From: Parabacteroides sp. ZJ-118 | GTDB taxonomy: Bacteria; Bacteroidota; Bacteroidia; Bacteroidales; Tannerellaceae | Length of the DNA stretch: 33,867 bases | Direction: 5' to 3' | NCBI RefSeq assembly: GCF_011038785.1 | Contig: NZ_JAAKDT010000038.1 | Location: forward strand, 1-33,867 | In this document: piece by piece, positions 8,285-16,955 of the stretch | Layout of the letters: the number at the start of each line of letters is the position of its first letter | Numbering within the stretch: position 1 is the stretch's first letter | The notes under the pieces: generated by a model | The model's input: only the letters and a program-made list of their open reading frames with translations | The model's database searches: none | What the model was told of the DNA's origin: nothing | Made by a program: the position numbers and the translations under genes

Positions 8285-9114
8285 AAAATCTGATTACACG
8301 TGCATTGACTGGCATCATTTTCGTAGCGGTATTGGTCGGCGCGATCTATTTCCACTCCTATTATTTTCTCGCGGTATTCGGACTCATTACCGGACTTTCT
8401 CTATGGGAGTTCTACGGATTGGTCAAACAGTATGAGAATGCCGCCATCAAACGGTTTGTCAGTTCCTTGGGAGGAGCCTACCTTTTCGCCGCCACATTCG
8501 GTTACGCCAATGGGTTGGTAGGGGGCAATGTATTTCTCCCCTATCTTTTATTTCTAATGTATACCCTGATCACCGAGCTTTACGATAAAGCCAGCAATCC
8601 GATCAATAACTGGGCATTGACCCTGTTCGGTCAAATCTATTGCGCAGGCTCTTTCTCTCTGCTAAACTTTATCACATCGGTTCCCAATACACCGGGCGAG
8701 ATCATACATATCCCCTATTTTGCCTTGGCTATTTTCGTTTTCGTATGGGTAAATGATACGGTAGCTTATCTGGTAGGATCTATGTTCGGAAAAAGAAGGT
8801 TGTTCGAACGTATCTCTCCTAAAAAGTCGTGGGAAGGCTTCTATGGGGGATTAACGTTCGTTTTAATAACTTCCCAAATATTCGCTGGGTTCATGCCGGC
8901 CACGAACCGGTACACATGGCTTGGACTAGCCATGGCGATCGTAGTATTCGGGACTTGGGGAGACTTGATCGAATCGCTGATGAAACGCACGTTAGGCGTG
9001 AAAGATTCCGGGCATATATTACCCGGGCACGGAGGCATGCTGGATCGCTTCGATAGCGTAATGATGGCAATCCCGGCCGCTTATATCTATATCGAGTTAT
9101 TTATTCGAAATTAA
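8281..9114 (+). CDS. cdsA: Phosphatidate cytidylyltransferase (CDP-diglyceride synthase)
   Basis: A 277-aa integral membrane enzyme that makes CDP-diacylglycerol from CTP and phosphatidic acid, the branch point to all membrane phospholipids. The family signature is clear near the C-terminus (about 232-258): SLMKRTLGVKDSGHILPG followed by HGGMLDRFD, containing the conserved K-D and D-R-x-D residues. Several hydrophobic helices fill the rest. The start appears to be TTG at 8281, overlapping the ftsH stop by 4 bp (TTGA); no ATG occurs close by in frame, and the protein begins with a normal first helix. Its 3' end overlaps the convergent porT-like gene by 14 bp. Confidence 0.94.
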   Translation: MKNLITRALTGIIFVAVLVGAIYFHSYYFLAVFGLITGLSLWEFYGLVKQYENAAIKRFVSSLGGAYLFAATFGYANGLVGGNVFLPYLLFLMYTLITELYDKASNPINNWALTLFGQIYCAGSFSLLNFITSVPNTPGEIIHIPYFALAIFVFVWVNDTVAYLVGSMFGKRRLFERISPKKSWEGFYGGLTFVLITSQIFAGFMPATNRYTWLGLAMAIVVFGTWGDLIESLMKRTLGVKDSGHILPGHGGMLDRFDSVMMAIPAAYIYIELFIRN

Positions 9115-9802
9115 ACGTCAAGATCACCATACGGGAAGTAGCTTTCGATAGCGCATCCGTATATTTGATATTTACCTGATCGACCAAGTCCGGACGATCT
9201 TTCTCCAATAGGTCAACCAGTCCGAAACAGAATTTAAGCTCCGGACATAACTTAAAATAGGGTAGATAGATATCACATCCCACGCCAAACTCAAATCCGA
9301 AGTCCGTACTCTTCAATAGAATCGGATTGCCTTTCTTACGCCCTATATCCACGGATCCATAGATACCGCCGATCAAATAAGGACGATAATTATTCAAGCG
9401 CAAGGCCGTATATTTAACGTCTAACGGGAAATTCAGATAACTGGAACGAACGTTCGTGACGAATTCCTCTCCCGTAGCCTGCTCCCGGAACTTAAATTTC
9501 TTGTCTCCGAAATGGATAGAAGGTGTGAAGCGTAAATTGAAATAAGGATTCATATACATATCTCCGATCACCCCGACACTGAAGCCGGGCGAATAAGAGG
9601 GAATCTCCGCGAACCAAGTCTCTCCATGGGTCGTGACACCGGTATGGGTCAATAATAAATCCTGCGAGTGAATACCCACATGAAATCCAAGATGAAACCA
9701 TTTCAAATCAGCGTACGGCTGATTCCTCACCCTCTCCTTCTGAGCCATGGCTCCCATGGAAACCAAGCTTACTACATATAGTATAAGTAACAATCGTCTC
9801 AA
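9101..9802 (-). CDS. porT: PorT-like outer-membrane beta-barrel protein (type IX secretion family)
   Basis: A 233-aa protein with a signal peptide (MRRLLLILYVVSLVSMGAMA, cleavage after AMA) and alternating-residue strands typical of an eight-stranded barrel. The pattern WFHLGFHVGIHSQDLLL, YFNLRFTPSIHFGDKKF, LNFPLDVKYTALRLNNYRPY, FGFEFGVGCDIYLPYFKLCP and a C-terminal aromatic strand (ILTFNFE) resembles PorT/SprT rather than general barrel proteins, including the FPLDVKY and LNNYRPYLIGG segments (my recollection of the family). PorT is needed for type IX secretion in Porphyromonas gingivalis. It is convergent with cdsA. Less specific alternative: a generic PF13568-type porin-like barrel. Confidence 0.75.
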   Translation of the reverse strand: MRRLLLILYVVSLVSMGAMAQKERVRNQPYADLKWFHLGFHVGIHSQDLLLTHTGVTTHGETWFAEIPSYSPGFSVGVIGDMYMNPYFNLRFTPSIHFGDKKFKFREQATGEEFVTNVRSSYLNFPLDVKYTALRLNNYRPYLIGGIYGSVDIGRKKGNPILLKSTDFGFEFGVGCDIYLPYFKLCPELKFCFGLVDLLEKDRPDLVDQVNIKYTDALSKATSRMVILTFNFE

Positions 9803-9837
9803 ATCTCAACCTGTTTTGCTTAATAACGAAAACGGAA

Positions 9838-9845
9838 CAAAGATA
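9838..9845 (-). promoter_or_regulatory. Possible -7 box of the porT-like gene
   Basis: On the minus strand TATCTTTG (9838-9845) matches TAnnTTTG and lies 36 bp before the start codon. No clear -33 TTTG at the right distance. Confidence 0.45.
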
Positions 9846-9910
9846 TTGCAAAAAACAAGATTTTTGAAGAAAATAAGCCGGTAGATATTTTTTAAATAGA
9901 AAGAAATCTA

Positions 9911-9918
9911 TACTTTTG
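9911..9918 (+). promoter_or_regulatory. Probable -7 box of the ferredoxin gene
   Basis: TACTTTTG matches TAnnTTTG and lies 37 bp before the ATG. The expected -33 position holds a T-run without the G. Confidence 0.55.
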
Positions 9919-9955
9919 CACCAACCAATAGTTATCAATTTAAACGTTTAAAAAA

Positions 9956-10126
9956 ATGGCTTACGTAATTAGCGATGATTGTATTGCATGCGGAACTTGT
10001 ATTGATGAGTGTCCGGTAGGAGCAATTTCAGAAGGTGATAAATACAGCATCAACCCTGAAGTGTGTGCAGATTGTGGAACTTGCGCTGACGCATGTCCTA
10101 CAGAGGCTATCCATCCGGCTAAATAA
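9956..10126 (+). CDS. Small 2[4Fe-4S] ferredoxin
   Basis: A 56-aa protein read directly from the sequence. Two CxxCxxCxxxCP clusters are complete: C9, C12, C15, C19-P and C37, C40, C43, C47-P, the arrangement of clostridial-type ferredoxins that carry two low-potential [4Fe-4S] clusters. Such proteins shuttle electrons between pyruvate:ferredoxin oxidoreductase, hydrogenases or Rnf in anaerobes. It has its own -7 box upstream and a strong terminator downstream, so it is probably transcribed alone and highly. Neighbours on both sides lie on the other strand. Confidence 0.95.
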   Translation: MAYVISDDCIACGTCIDECPVGAISEGDKYSINPEVCADCGTCADACPTEAIHPAK

Positions 10127-10174
10127 TTCGCAGCAAAGAATAGGATTTCCCTTTACGGGAAGTGCCTAAAACAC

Positions 10175-10223
10175 ATAACGGGCTGTTCACTCGCAGGGAG
10201 GAAACAGCCCGTTATCCTTTTTT
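10175..10223 (+). terminator. Ferredoxin terminator
   Basis: A perfect 13-bp stem (ATAACGGGCTGTT 10175-10187 with AACAGCCCGTTAT 10203-10215), 15-nt loop, then CC and six T. This is the strongest intrinsic terminator in the window and lies 48 bp after the ferredoxin stop. Confidence 0.9.
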
Positions 10224-10235
10224 CTTCGTGTTACA

Positions 10236-10625
10236 TTAAAACTCAATATCCAACTTTATAGCGCCGGAAGACATATCCCCCTCCGGAGAATCGCTGGGTA
10301 TCGCTTCCTCCTCTTCGGGTTCCACCGCATCTTCCGCGGATCCCCTCAGATTCGAGTCCTTGATGTAACCTATTACATCCTGCATTCCCTCCATGAACTT
10401 CTCGAAGTCTTCCTTATAAAGGAAAATCTTATGCTTCTCGAATGAGATTTGCGAACCATCCTTTGATTGAACTTTCTTACTTTCCGTAACGGCAACGAAT
10501 AGGTCATCTTTCAAATTCCTCTTCACGTCCAGATAATAAATTCGTTTTCCCGCCTTGATGGCTTTGGAATATAAAATCTCCCTGTCGCCACCTTCAACAT
10601 GTTTTTTCTTTATTGATTCTTCCAT
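10236..10625 (-). CDS. DUF3276 / PUR-alpha-like nucleic-acid-binding protein
   Basis: A 129-aa protein if the second ATG (MEESIKKK) is used; an ATG four codons earlier would give 133 aa. The core (REILYSKAIKAGKRIYYLDV, FVAVTESKK, FEKHKIFLYKEDFEKF) matches the DUF3276/PUR-like family, small bacterial proteins related in fold to eukaryotic Pur-alpha that bind single-stranded DNA or RNA. The acidic C-terminal third (EPEEEEAIPSDSPEGD) looks disordered. Cellular role in Bacteroidota is not established. It is a single gene, between the ferredoxin and nusB. Confidence 0.85.
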   Translation of the reverse strand: MEESIKKKHVEGGDREILYSKAIKAGKRIYYLDVKRNLKDDLFVAVTESKKVQSKDGSQISFEKHKIFLYKEDFEKFMEGMQDVIGYIKDSNLRGSAEDAVEPEEEEAIPSDSPEGDMSSGAIKLDIEF

Positions 10626-10806
10626 GACAGCTAACATTCGTTAAAAACCCACCCACTTTATATAACTAGCCTCAAATATGTGCATTTTTTTTTAATTAGC
10701 AACTATTTTAACGATCGAAAATACGCACATTGAGTCTAAATTTATAAAATATCATCTAACACGTATAAATTTAAGTAAATCCGGATTCTTTTACGAAAAA
10801 AACGAC

Positions 10807-10814
10807 TACCTTTG
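10807..10814 (+). promoter_or_regulatory. Probable -7 box of nusB
   Basis: TACCTTTG at 35 bp before the nusB ATG is a full match to TAnnTTTG. No -33 TTTG is evident. Confidence 0.5.
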
Positions 10815-10848
10815 CGGCCTAATTTATAACAAGAAGTTCCTTCAAACG

Positions 10849-11775
10849 ATGATCAACAGAATTTTAATCCGCATTAAGGTTTTACAGATAGTATACTCTT
10901 ACTATCAGAACGGGAACGGCGACCTCAAAGTTGCGGAAAACGAATTGCTTTTCAGCCTTCAGAAGTCATACGACTTATATTATTATTTCTTGCTCCTAAT
11001 TATCGACGTCACCAACCTGCGAAGAAGGATCCTTGACACCCGGAAATGCAAATACATGCCTACCGACGAGGAGTTAAACCCGAATATGCGCTTCATAGAC
11101 AATCGCTTCGTCGCTCAATTGGCGGAAAATGATACGTTGAAAAAGTATGTAGATGAGCAAGGTCTCTCATGGAGCAACGACGATGAGTTCATTAAAAACG
11201 TGTTGGATACGATCTTAAGTTCTGAGATTTACGCCGAATACTTGAAAAACGAAGAAGACTCGTACGAGACGGATCGTGAGTTCTGGCGCCAGATCTTCAA
11301 GAAAGTAATCTGTGGGAACGAGATGATAGAGGAATATCTGGAAGATAAAAGCATCTACTGGAATGACGACATTGAGATCATAGAGACTTTCACCGTGAAG
11401 ACTATCAAGAAATTCGAGGAGGAGAAAGGCAGTAAACAAGCCTTATTGCCCATGTTCAAGGATTTGGAAGACAGGGCTTTCGCGATCAAATTATTCCGTC
11501 AGAGCTTGTTGAACGGTACGGAATATCGCGAGCGCATCGACAAACATATGAAGAATTGGGAGACCGAACGTATCGCCAACATGGACTTGATCATCATGCA
11601 AGTCGCCTTAGCCGAGATTCTATCGTTCCCGACTATTCCCATCAACGTCACCTTAAATGAATATATCGATGCCGCAAAGTATTATAGCACACCCAAAAGC
11701 GGAACATTCATCAACGGAATTCTGGATTCAATCGTCAACGAATTAAAAAAAGAGAAGTTATTGTTCAAAGCTTAA
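10849..11775 (+). CDS. nusB: Transcription antitermination factor NusB (long form)
   Basis: A 308-aa protein. NusB with S10 (NusE) binds boxA RNA and promotes antitermination during rRNA transcription. The canonical fold is at the C-terminus: RIANMDLIIMQVALAEILSF, PINVTLNEYIDAAKYYSTP and the final FINGILDSIVNEL. The N-terminal half (MINRILIRIKVLQIVYSYYQ and following) is an extension, so the protein is about twice the length of E. coli NusB (139 aa); Bacteroidota NusB proteins are commonly of this size. It is followed by yajC 62 bp downstream, which has its own -7 box. Confidence 0.92.
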   Translation: MINRILIRIKVLQIVYSYYQNGNGDLKVAENELLFSLQKSYDLYYYFLLLIIDVTNLRRRILDTRKCKYMPTDEELNPNMRFIDNRFVAQLAENDTLKKYVDEQGLSWSNDDEFIKNVLDTILSSEIYAEYLKNEEDSYETDREFWRQIFKKVICGNEMIEEYLEDKSIYWNDDIEIIETFTVKTIKKFEEEKGSKQALLPMFKDLEDRAFAIKLFRQSLLNGTEYRERIDKHMKNWETERIANMDLIIMQVALAEILSFPTIPINVTLNEYIDAAKYYSTPKSGTFINGILDSIVNELKKEKLLFKA

Positions 11776-11785
11776 TTATTATCAT

Positions 11786-11793
11786 TACATTTG
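11786..11793 (+). promoter_or_regulatory. Probable -7 box of yajC
   Basis: TACATTTG lies 44 bp before the yajC ATG; a TTG at 11761-11763 (22 bp upstream, still inside nusB) could be the -33 element. Confidence 0.5.
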
Positions 11794-11837
11794 CGCATAT
11801 CATTATTGATATTAACCTGTAAAACGATTATTATTGT

Positions 11838-12152
11838 ATGAACTTGCTCAGTATTTTACTTCAAGCTCCGGCCGGGGGAAGTCAGTGGTCCGGTATTTTG
11901 ATGATGGTAGTTATCGTAGCTATCTTCTATTTCTTCATGATCCGTCCGCAACAAAAGAAACAAAAAGAGATCCAGAAAGCCCGCGAGGCATTGAAAACGG
12001 GTGATAAAGTGATTACCGCCGGGGGTATCTATGGAAAGATCAAAGAGATCGGTGATACTTATATGCTAATCGAAGTAGCGGATGGAGTACGTATCCGTGT
12101 AGATAAGACTTCTATTTTCGCTTCAGCGGAAGACGCTCAGCAGCAGAAATAA
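11838..12152 (+). CDS. yajC: Preprotein translocase subunit YajC
   Basis: A 104-aa single-pass membrane protein: helix at about residues 18-37 (GILMMVVIVAIFYFFMIRP), then the diagnostic MIRPQQKKQKEIQKAREALKTGDKVITAGG. YajC associates with SecDF and SecYEG and aids protein export. It is followed 14 bp later by the YbbR-domain gene, so yajC-ybbR-coaE probably form an operon. Confidence 0.95.
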   Translation: MNLLSILLQAPAGGSQWSGILMMVVIVAIFYFFMIRPQQKKQKEIQKAREALKTGDKVITAGGIYGKIKEIGDTYMLIEVADGVRIRVDKTSIFASAEDAQQQK

Positions 12153-12166
12153 TCTAGCTACAGAAT

Positions 12167-13180
12167 ATGTCGCGACTTGAGAACATACAAAATTCCTTCA
12201 AGTCTATCCAAGCAAAGACTAAGGCTTTTTTCCACGGAGACAAATGGAAAGAGGCCTTGGTCTTTTTCCTTTTCGTCCTTTTGGCTTTCGGCTTCTGGCT
12301 ACTCCAAAGCTTGCAGCAGGAATATGAGATCGCGCTTGTCTTTCCGGTCAAGTATAAGAATGTACCTGCCGATATAGCGTTCAATACCCCTGAGGTGAAA
12401 ATGATTACCGCAAAGGTAAAGGACCGAGGTAGCGTTTTACTCAACTATACTTTTGGAAGATCGTTTGCCCCGATCGAGGTGAACATGAAGGATACGAAGA
12501 AGAAAAATGGTTCGGTTCAAGTAAGTAAAAGGCAGATCGAGAACGATATTCAAAAACAGTTGATAGCCACTACGACATTGCAAAGTTTTGATCCGCAACA
12601 AATTGATATAGCTTTCAGCCAACGGGTCCATAAGGAGATACCGGTCGTTTTTAATGGCGATATCCATATGGAAGCCGGCTTTCAATTATCCGGGGATATC
12701 CGGATCAATCCCCAAAAGATCAGCGCTTATGCGACTGCGGCGATCTTGGATACGTTGACCTCGGTTAAGACGGTCTTCACCGAAGTTAAAAAGGCGAATA
12801 AAAACATTACGAGAACCGTACAACTGATCAAGGTAGACGGAGTCAACTTTGATCCGGAAAGCGTATCTATCACGGTCCCGATAGAGGAGTACACGGAGAA
12901 GACGCTGGAAATACCGGTCTCTTGCAGCCATATACCGCCACACTATACGGTACGTATGTTCCCGGCGGTCGTAAAAGTGACTTGCAGTGTACCTTTGTCC
13001 CGGTTCAAAGGGCTTTCGGAAGATATGTTCTCGATTCATATACCTTTTGAGGATCTGGAGCAAAGCGTATCTGGTACCCTACCTGTCAAACTCACCAAGA
13101 AACCGGACTGGGTACACACGGCAACCTTATTGCCGGACAAAGTGGAATTTATTTTGGAACACAACAACAAGCATGATTAA
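12167..13180 (+). CDS. YbbR-like domain protein
   Basis: A 337-aa protein with a short cytoplasmic N-terminus, one membrane helix (about 27-46, KEALVFFLFVLLAFGFWLL) and an extracytoplasmic region with beta-rich repeats of the YbbR type (for example LEIPVSCSHIPPHYTVRMFP and PVVFNGDIHMEAGFQL). In Firmicutes the YbbR protein CdaR regulates the c-di-AMP cyclase CdaA, encoded next to it; no diadenylate cyclase is seen here, so that role cannot be carried over. It overlaps the coaE start by 8 bp. Confidence 0.82.
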   Translation: MSRLENIQNSFKSIQAKTKAFFHGDKWKEALVFFLFVLLAFGFWLLQSLQQEYEIALVFPVKYKNVPADIAFNTPEVKMITAKVKDRGSVLLNYTFGRSFAPIEVNMKDTKKKNGSVQVSKRQIENDIQKQLIATTTLQSFDPQQIDIAFSQRVHKEIPVVFNGDIHMEAGFQLSGDIRINPQKISAYATAAILDTLTSVKTVFTEVKKANKNITRTVQLIKVDGVNFDPESVSITVPIEEYTEKTLEIPVSCSHIPPHYTVRMFPAVVKVTCSVPLSRFKGLSEDMFSIHIPFEDLEQSVSGTLPVKLTKKPDWVHTATLLPDKVEFILEHNNKHD

Positions 13181-13751
13181 GATAGGTATCACAGGAGGGA
13201 TCGGGAGCGGCAAATCCGTCGTAGCCTCGTTATTAACGTTATCCGGTGTACCTGTGTACATAGCGGACAAGGAAAGTAAATGGCTGACAAATAACTCCCC
13301 GGTTATCCGCGAGAAATTAACTGCCCTTTTCGGCCCGGCTATTTATACGAGTGAGGGATTGGACAAGAAACTTCTAGCCTCCCACATCTTTAATAATCCG
13401 GAACAATTACAACAGGTCAACCGGATCATCCATCCCGAGGTAAACCGTCATTTCTCAGCTTGGGTAAAGAGACAGACTTCTCCTTTATGCGCCATCGAAT
13501 CCGCCATATTATTCGAATCCGGTTTCTACAAAACAGTAGACACTAGCTTGATGGTCTATGCCCCCAAAGAACTCCGCATCAAAAGAGCCTTGGAGAGGGA
13601 CTCTGCCTCGAGAGAAGAAATCGAACGTAGAATCAACAGCCAAATGTCGGACGAGGAAAAGAAAGACCGCTCCGATCATGTTATCTATAATGACAATAGA
13701 CAGGCGCTTATACCACAAGTCGGCCAATTAATCGAATGTCTTCTCTCCTAA
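13173..13751 (+). CDS. coaE: Dephospho-CoA kinase
   Basis: A 192-aa P-loop kinase for the last step of coenzyme A synthesis. It begins MIKIGITGGIGSGKS (P-loop G8-S15), and contains IHPEVNRHF and the lid-like RDSASREEIERRINSQ. An upstream in-frame extension exists but overlaps the YbbR gene and precedes the P-loop by an implausible 62 residues, so the ATG at 13173 is preferred. It overlaps the upstream gene by 8 bp, suggesting translational coupling. Confidence 0.95.
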   Translation: MIKIGITGGIGSGKSVVASLLTLSGVPVYIADKESKWLTNNSPVIREKLTALFGPAIYTSEGLDKKLLASHIFNNPEQLQQVNRIIHPEVNRHFSAWVKRQTSPLCAIESAILFESGFYKTVDTSLMVYAPKELRIKRALERDSASREEIERRINSQMSDEEKKDRSDHVIYNDNRQALIPQVGQLIECLLS

Positions 13752-13797
13752 TCCATATTTTTACCGCGAACGTTTCGTTAAATTCAAGTAGTTATAC

Positions 13798-13805
13798 TAC
13801 ATTTG
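13798..13805 (+). promoter_or_regulatory. Probable -7 box of the DUF5606 gene
   Basis: TACATTTG, a full TAnnTTTG match, 41 bp before the ATG at 13846. The -33 region has TTTC rather than TTTG. Confidence 0.5.
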
Positions 13806-13845
13806 CAGCTTCAAAGTTTAACATTAATAGAAAATAAAGAACATT

Positions 13846-14265
13846 ATGTTGAAGACTATTTTGTCTATTTCGGGAAAACCCGGTCTGTACAAACTGGTTT
13901 CCCGTGGAAAGAACATGTTGGTCGTTGAATCGCTGGCTGATAACAAGAGAGTACCTGCGTACGCAAAAGATAAAGTAATCTCATTAGGCGATATCGCAAT
14001 CTATACGGATGAAACAGAAGTGCCTTTACACGAGGTATTGACCAGCGTAAAGAACAAGGAAGAGGGGAAAACCACTTCTTTGGTTCCTTCAAAAGCCACG
14101 ACAGACGAGTTGCGTTCCTACTTCGCGGAAGTGTTGCCGAACTTCGACCGCGAGCGTGTTTACCCAAGCGACATCAAGAAATTACTCGCTTGGTATAACA
14201 TCTTGATCAACGCGGGCATCACGGACTTCACCCCGGGAGATGCTACAGGAAAAGAAGCGGAATAG
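13846..14265 (+). CDS. DUF5606 domain protein
   Basis: A 139-aa protein with the start MLKTILSISGKPGLYKLVSR and the block RVPAYAKDKVISLGDIAIYT, as in the DUF5606 family of Bacteroidota (recognised from memory). The C-terminal part has LRSYFAEVLPNFDRERVYPS and ends in an acidic tail. No catalytic motif or signal peptide is seen, so it is probably cytoplasmic. It has its own -7 box, and a large inverted repeat separates it from the convergent lon gene. Function unknown. Confidence 0.8.
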   Translation: MLKTILSISGKPGLYKLVSRGKNMLVVESLADNKRVPAYAKDKVISLGDIAIYTDETEVPLHEVLTSVKNKEEGKTTSLVPSKATTDELRSYFAEVLPNFDRERVYPSDIKKLLAWYNILINAGITDFTPGDATGKEAE

Positions 14266-14293
14266 AGGTATACTCTTCCTTTAAAAACACCTG

Positions 14294-14337
14294 TATCGGC
14301 GTAGACCCACACGTATACGTGTAGGCTTACGCCGATA
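14294..14337. other. Long nested inverted repeat between DUF5606 gene and lon
   Basis: TATCGGCGTA (14294-14303) pairs perfectly with TACGCCGATA (14328-14337). Inside, ACACGTATACGTGT (14309-14322) is itself a perfect 14-nt palindrome, and CC/GG pairs lie between. The whole 44 nt can form one long arm. It sits between two convergent genes, where a terminator is expected, but there is no T-run on either side, so it may be a rho-independent-like barrier, a protein-binding dyad or a dispersed repeat. Confidence 0.55.
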
Positions 14338-14394
14338 TTGATATGAGCCTATTACACATAACCCACGCCTCTGTATATACCTGAAAAGCCATCA

Positions 14395-16854
14395 TTAAAA
14401 CAAGGGATTATCCACCTTTTCCCTTAGTAACGCTAAATCTACCACTTGCCGGATGTCACTCACATAATGGAACACCAGACCTTTCAAATACTCCGGTTTG
14501 ATCTCATTGATATCCTTCTCATTCTCCTTGCAAAGAATCAACTCCTTGATTCCAGCACGTTTAGCCGCCAAGATCTTCTCCTTGATACCGCCCACGGGAA
14601 GTACCTTGCCGCGCAGCGTAATCTCGCCGGTCATAGCCAAGTTCTTTTTTACCTTACGCTGGGTAAAGGCGGAGACAAGAGAAGTCACCATCGTTATTCC
14701 GGCACTCGGTCCGTCTTTCGGGATCGCACCCTCCGGTACGTGGACATGCACATTCCAATTCTCAAACAACTCCTCATTAATATGAAAATGAGCCGCATGC
14801 GCATGGATATACTCAAGTGCCAACATGGCAGACTCTTTCATCACATCGCCTAGATTTCCAGTCAAAGTAAGTTTTGATCCCTTACCTTTACTTAAGCTCG
14901 ACTCCACGAAAAGGATCTCACCACCGACAGCCGTCCAAGCTAATCCCGTTACCACTCCGGCATAGTCATTTCCTTGATATTTATCGCGGGAATATTCGAT
15001 CGCCCCTAGATATTCATACAAATCTTCCGGCTTAATACTAGTCGGGATGGGCTCGTCGCTAGCGACCTTGCGGGCTAGCTTACGCATGATTTTGGCGATT
15101 TTCTTATCCAACTCCCGGACACCGCTCTCACGCGTATAGGATTCTACGATCACTTGCAAGGTTTTCTTGGGGAATTTCACAGAACCTTTCTTCAAACCGT
15201 GTACATCCATCTGCTTAGGTACAAGATGCTTCGCGGCGATCTCTACCTTCTCCTCCATGATATAGCCGCTCACCTCGATCAGTTCCATACGATCCAGCAA
15301 CGGCTGGGAAATCGTATTCAGATTGTTAGCGGTAGCGATAAACATCACCTTACTTAAATCGTAATCAATGTCCAGATAATTATCGTGAAACGCATTATTC
15401 TGCTCCGGGTCCAAGACCTCCAATAAAGCGGATGCCGGATCCCCCTTGAAATCATTCGTGATCTTGTCGATCTCATCTAAGATAAAGACCGGGTTCGATG
15501 TTCCCGCCTTCTGTATATTCTGGATGATACGTCCGCACATAGCGCCAATATAGGTGCGACGATGTCCGCGGATCTCGGCTTCATCGTGCAATCCACCTAA
15601 AGAGGCACGCACATATTTACGGTGCAAAGCCTCCGCGATGGAACGCCCCAACGAAGTCTTGCCGACTCCCGGAGGACCATACAAACAGATGATCGGAGAT
15701 TTCATATCCCCTTTCAGCTTCAATACCGCCAAATGCTCGATAATACGCTCTTTCACCTTCTCCAAACCATAATGATCGCGATCCAAGACCTTCTGGGCAT
15801 GAGATAAATTGAAATTATCCTTGCTATACTCGTTCCACGGCAAGTTAACGATATTCTGGACATATTGCGCCTGTACGGAATAGTCCGGAGACTGCGGATG
15901 TAATCGCTCTAATTTTCGCAATTCCTTCTCAAAGATCTGCGCTACCTCGGCAGACCATTTCTTACGACTGGCTTTCTCCCGTAATTCTTTTATTTCCAAT
16001 TCATTGATATTCCCGCCAAGTTCCTCTTGAATGGTCTTGATTTGCTGCTGAAGGAAATATTCTTTTTGTTGTTGATTGATATCCTCGTGCGTCTTCATTT
16101 GGATGGAAGCTTTCAACTCCACCAGCTGATACTCGCGGTTCAAGATAAAAAGTAACCGATACGCACGTTCTTTTAAATCCCCAATCAATAACAATTGCTG
16201 TTTCTCGGCCGATCCGCTCGGTATATTGCTGCAAGAGAAATTGACCACATACAAGACATTCTTATTATTCTTGATCGAGAATATCAAATCCCGGGGAGGT
16301 TCAGCCACGGCACCAAGCATCTTGACCGTCAAATCCTTGATCGTGGAGATCAAAGCCTCGAACTCCCGATCGGTCTTGTCAGGCTTCGTATCCTCCAACA
16401 CGGTGATCTTACCGGAAAGATACGGATCGGTCTCGGTCAACTCATTCAATTCAAAGCGTTTCTTACCTTGAAGAATAACGGTAGTGCTACCATCCGGCAT
16501 CTCTAAGACACGCACGATGTCAGCGATCACCCCGGTAGTATATAAATCCTCTAAAACCGGATCTTCCGTATCCATCTCTTTCTGGCAAACAACTCCGATC
16601 AAACTCTTTTTATATACAGCCTCTTTGATCAAACGCATCGATTTAGGACGTCCGATAATCACCGGCATGGCAACACCCGGAAAGAGTACCATATTCCTTA
16701 ACGGAAGAATGGGTATAGAGTCTCCAACTTTCTCTATGCCTTCCGTGAAATCTTCATCTACATCGCATTCTGTAAGAATTGGCATTACGATACCAATATT
16801 GTCATCCAAGTCATCAAACGAATTCTGGCAAAATATTCTCGTCTTTTCTTTCAT
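14395..16854 (-). CDS. lon: ATP-dependent protease La (Lon)
   Basis: An 819-aa cytoplasmic AAA+ serine protease that degrades misfolded and regulatory proteins. In order: N-terminal substrate-binding LAN domain ([19 protein letters not shown]), coiled-coil middle ([14 protein letters not shown]), ATPase with Walker [13 protein letters not shown] and Walker [11 protein letters not shown], and C-terminal protease domain with the catalytic serine in [10 protein letters not shown] (about residue 717) and catalytic lysine in [14 protein letters not shown] about 40 residues later. Length is usual. It stands alone, with a -7 box in front and trmN6 divergent. Confidence 0.97.
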   Translation of the reverse strand: MKEKTRIFCQNSFDDLDDNIGIVMPILTECDVDEDFTEGIEKVGDSIPILPLRNMVLFPGVAMPVIIGRPKSMRLIKEAVYKKSLIGVVCQKEMDTEDPVLEDLYTTGVIADIVRVLEMPDGSTTVILQGKKRFELNELTETDPYLSGKITVLEDTKPDKTDREFEALISTIKDLTVKMLGAVAEPPRDLIFSIKNNKNVLYVVNFSCSNIPSGSAEKQQLLLIGDLKERAYRLLFILNREYQLVELKASIQMKTHEDINQQQKEYFLQQQIKTIQEELGGNINELEIKELREKASRKKWSAEVAQIFEKELRKLERLHPQSPDYSVQAQYVQNIVNLPWNEYSKDNFNLSHAQKVLDRDHYGLEKVKERIIEHLAVLKLKGDMKSPIICLYGPPGVGKTSLGRSIAEALHRKYVRASLGGLHDEAEIRGHRRTYIGAMCGRIIQNIQKAGTSNPVFILDEIDKITNDFKGDPASALLEVLDPEQNNAFHDNYLDIDYDLSKVMFIATANNLNTISQPLLDRMELIEVSGYIMEEKVEIAAKHLVPKQMDVHGLKKGSVKFPKKTLQVIVESYTRESGVRELDKKIAKIMRKLARKVASDEPIPTSIKPEDLYEYLGAIEYSRDKYQGNDYAGVVTGLAWTAVGGEILFVESSLSKGKGSKLTLTGNLGDVMKESAMLALEYIHAHAAHFHINEELFENWNVHVHVPEGAIPKDGPSAGITMVTSLVSAFTQRKVKKNLAMTGEITLRGKVLPVGGIKEKILAAKRAGIKELILCKENEKDINEIKPEYLKGLVFHYVSDIRQVVDLALLREKVDNPLF

Positions 16855-16896
16855 ATATACATTATATCACTGTATACGTTAATACAACAAACGCAC

Positions 16897-16904
16897 CAAA
16901 GTTA
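16897..16904 (-). promoter_or_regulatory. Probable -7 box of lon
   Basis: On the minus strand TAACTTTG (16897-16904) matches TAnnTTTG, 43 bp before the lon ATG. It is back to back with the trmN6 box at 16927. Confidence 0.5.
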
Positions 16905-16926
16905 CAGCTTTTCATTCAATTCTTGC

Positions 16927-16934
16927 TAATTTTG
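16927..16934 (+). promoter_or_regulatory. Probable -7 box of the tRNA methyltransferase gene
   Basis: TAATTTTG matches TAnnTTTG and lies 22 bp before the ATG at 16956, which supports that start over the longer upstream frame. Confidence 0.55.
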
Positions 16935-16955
16935 CGGCATACAATCGACAGAGAT

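Noticed and set aside
16779-16955. Upstream extension of the tRNA methyltransferase
   Set aside because: It overlaps the lon start and both divergent -7 boxes; the ATG at 16956 begins the conserved family sequence.
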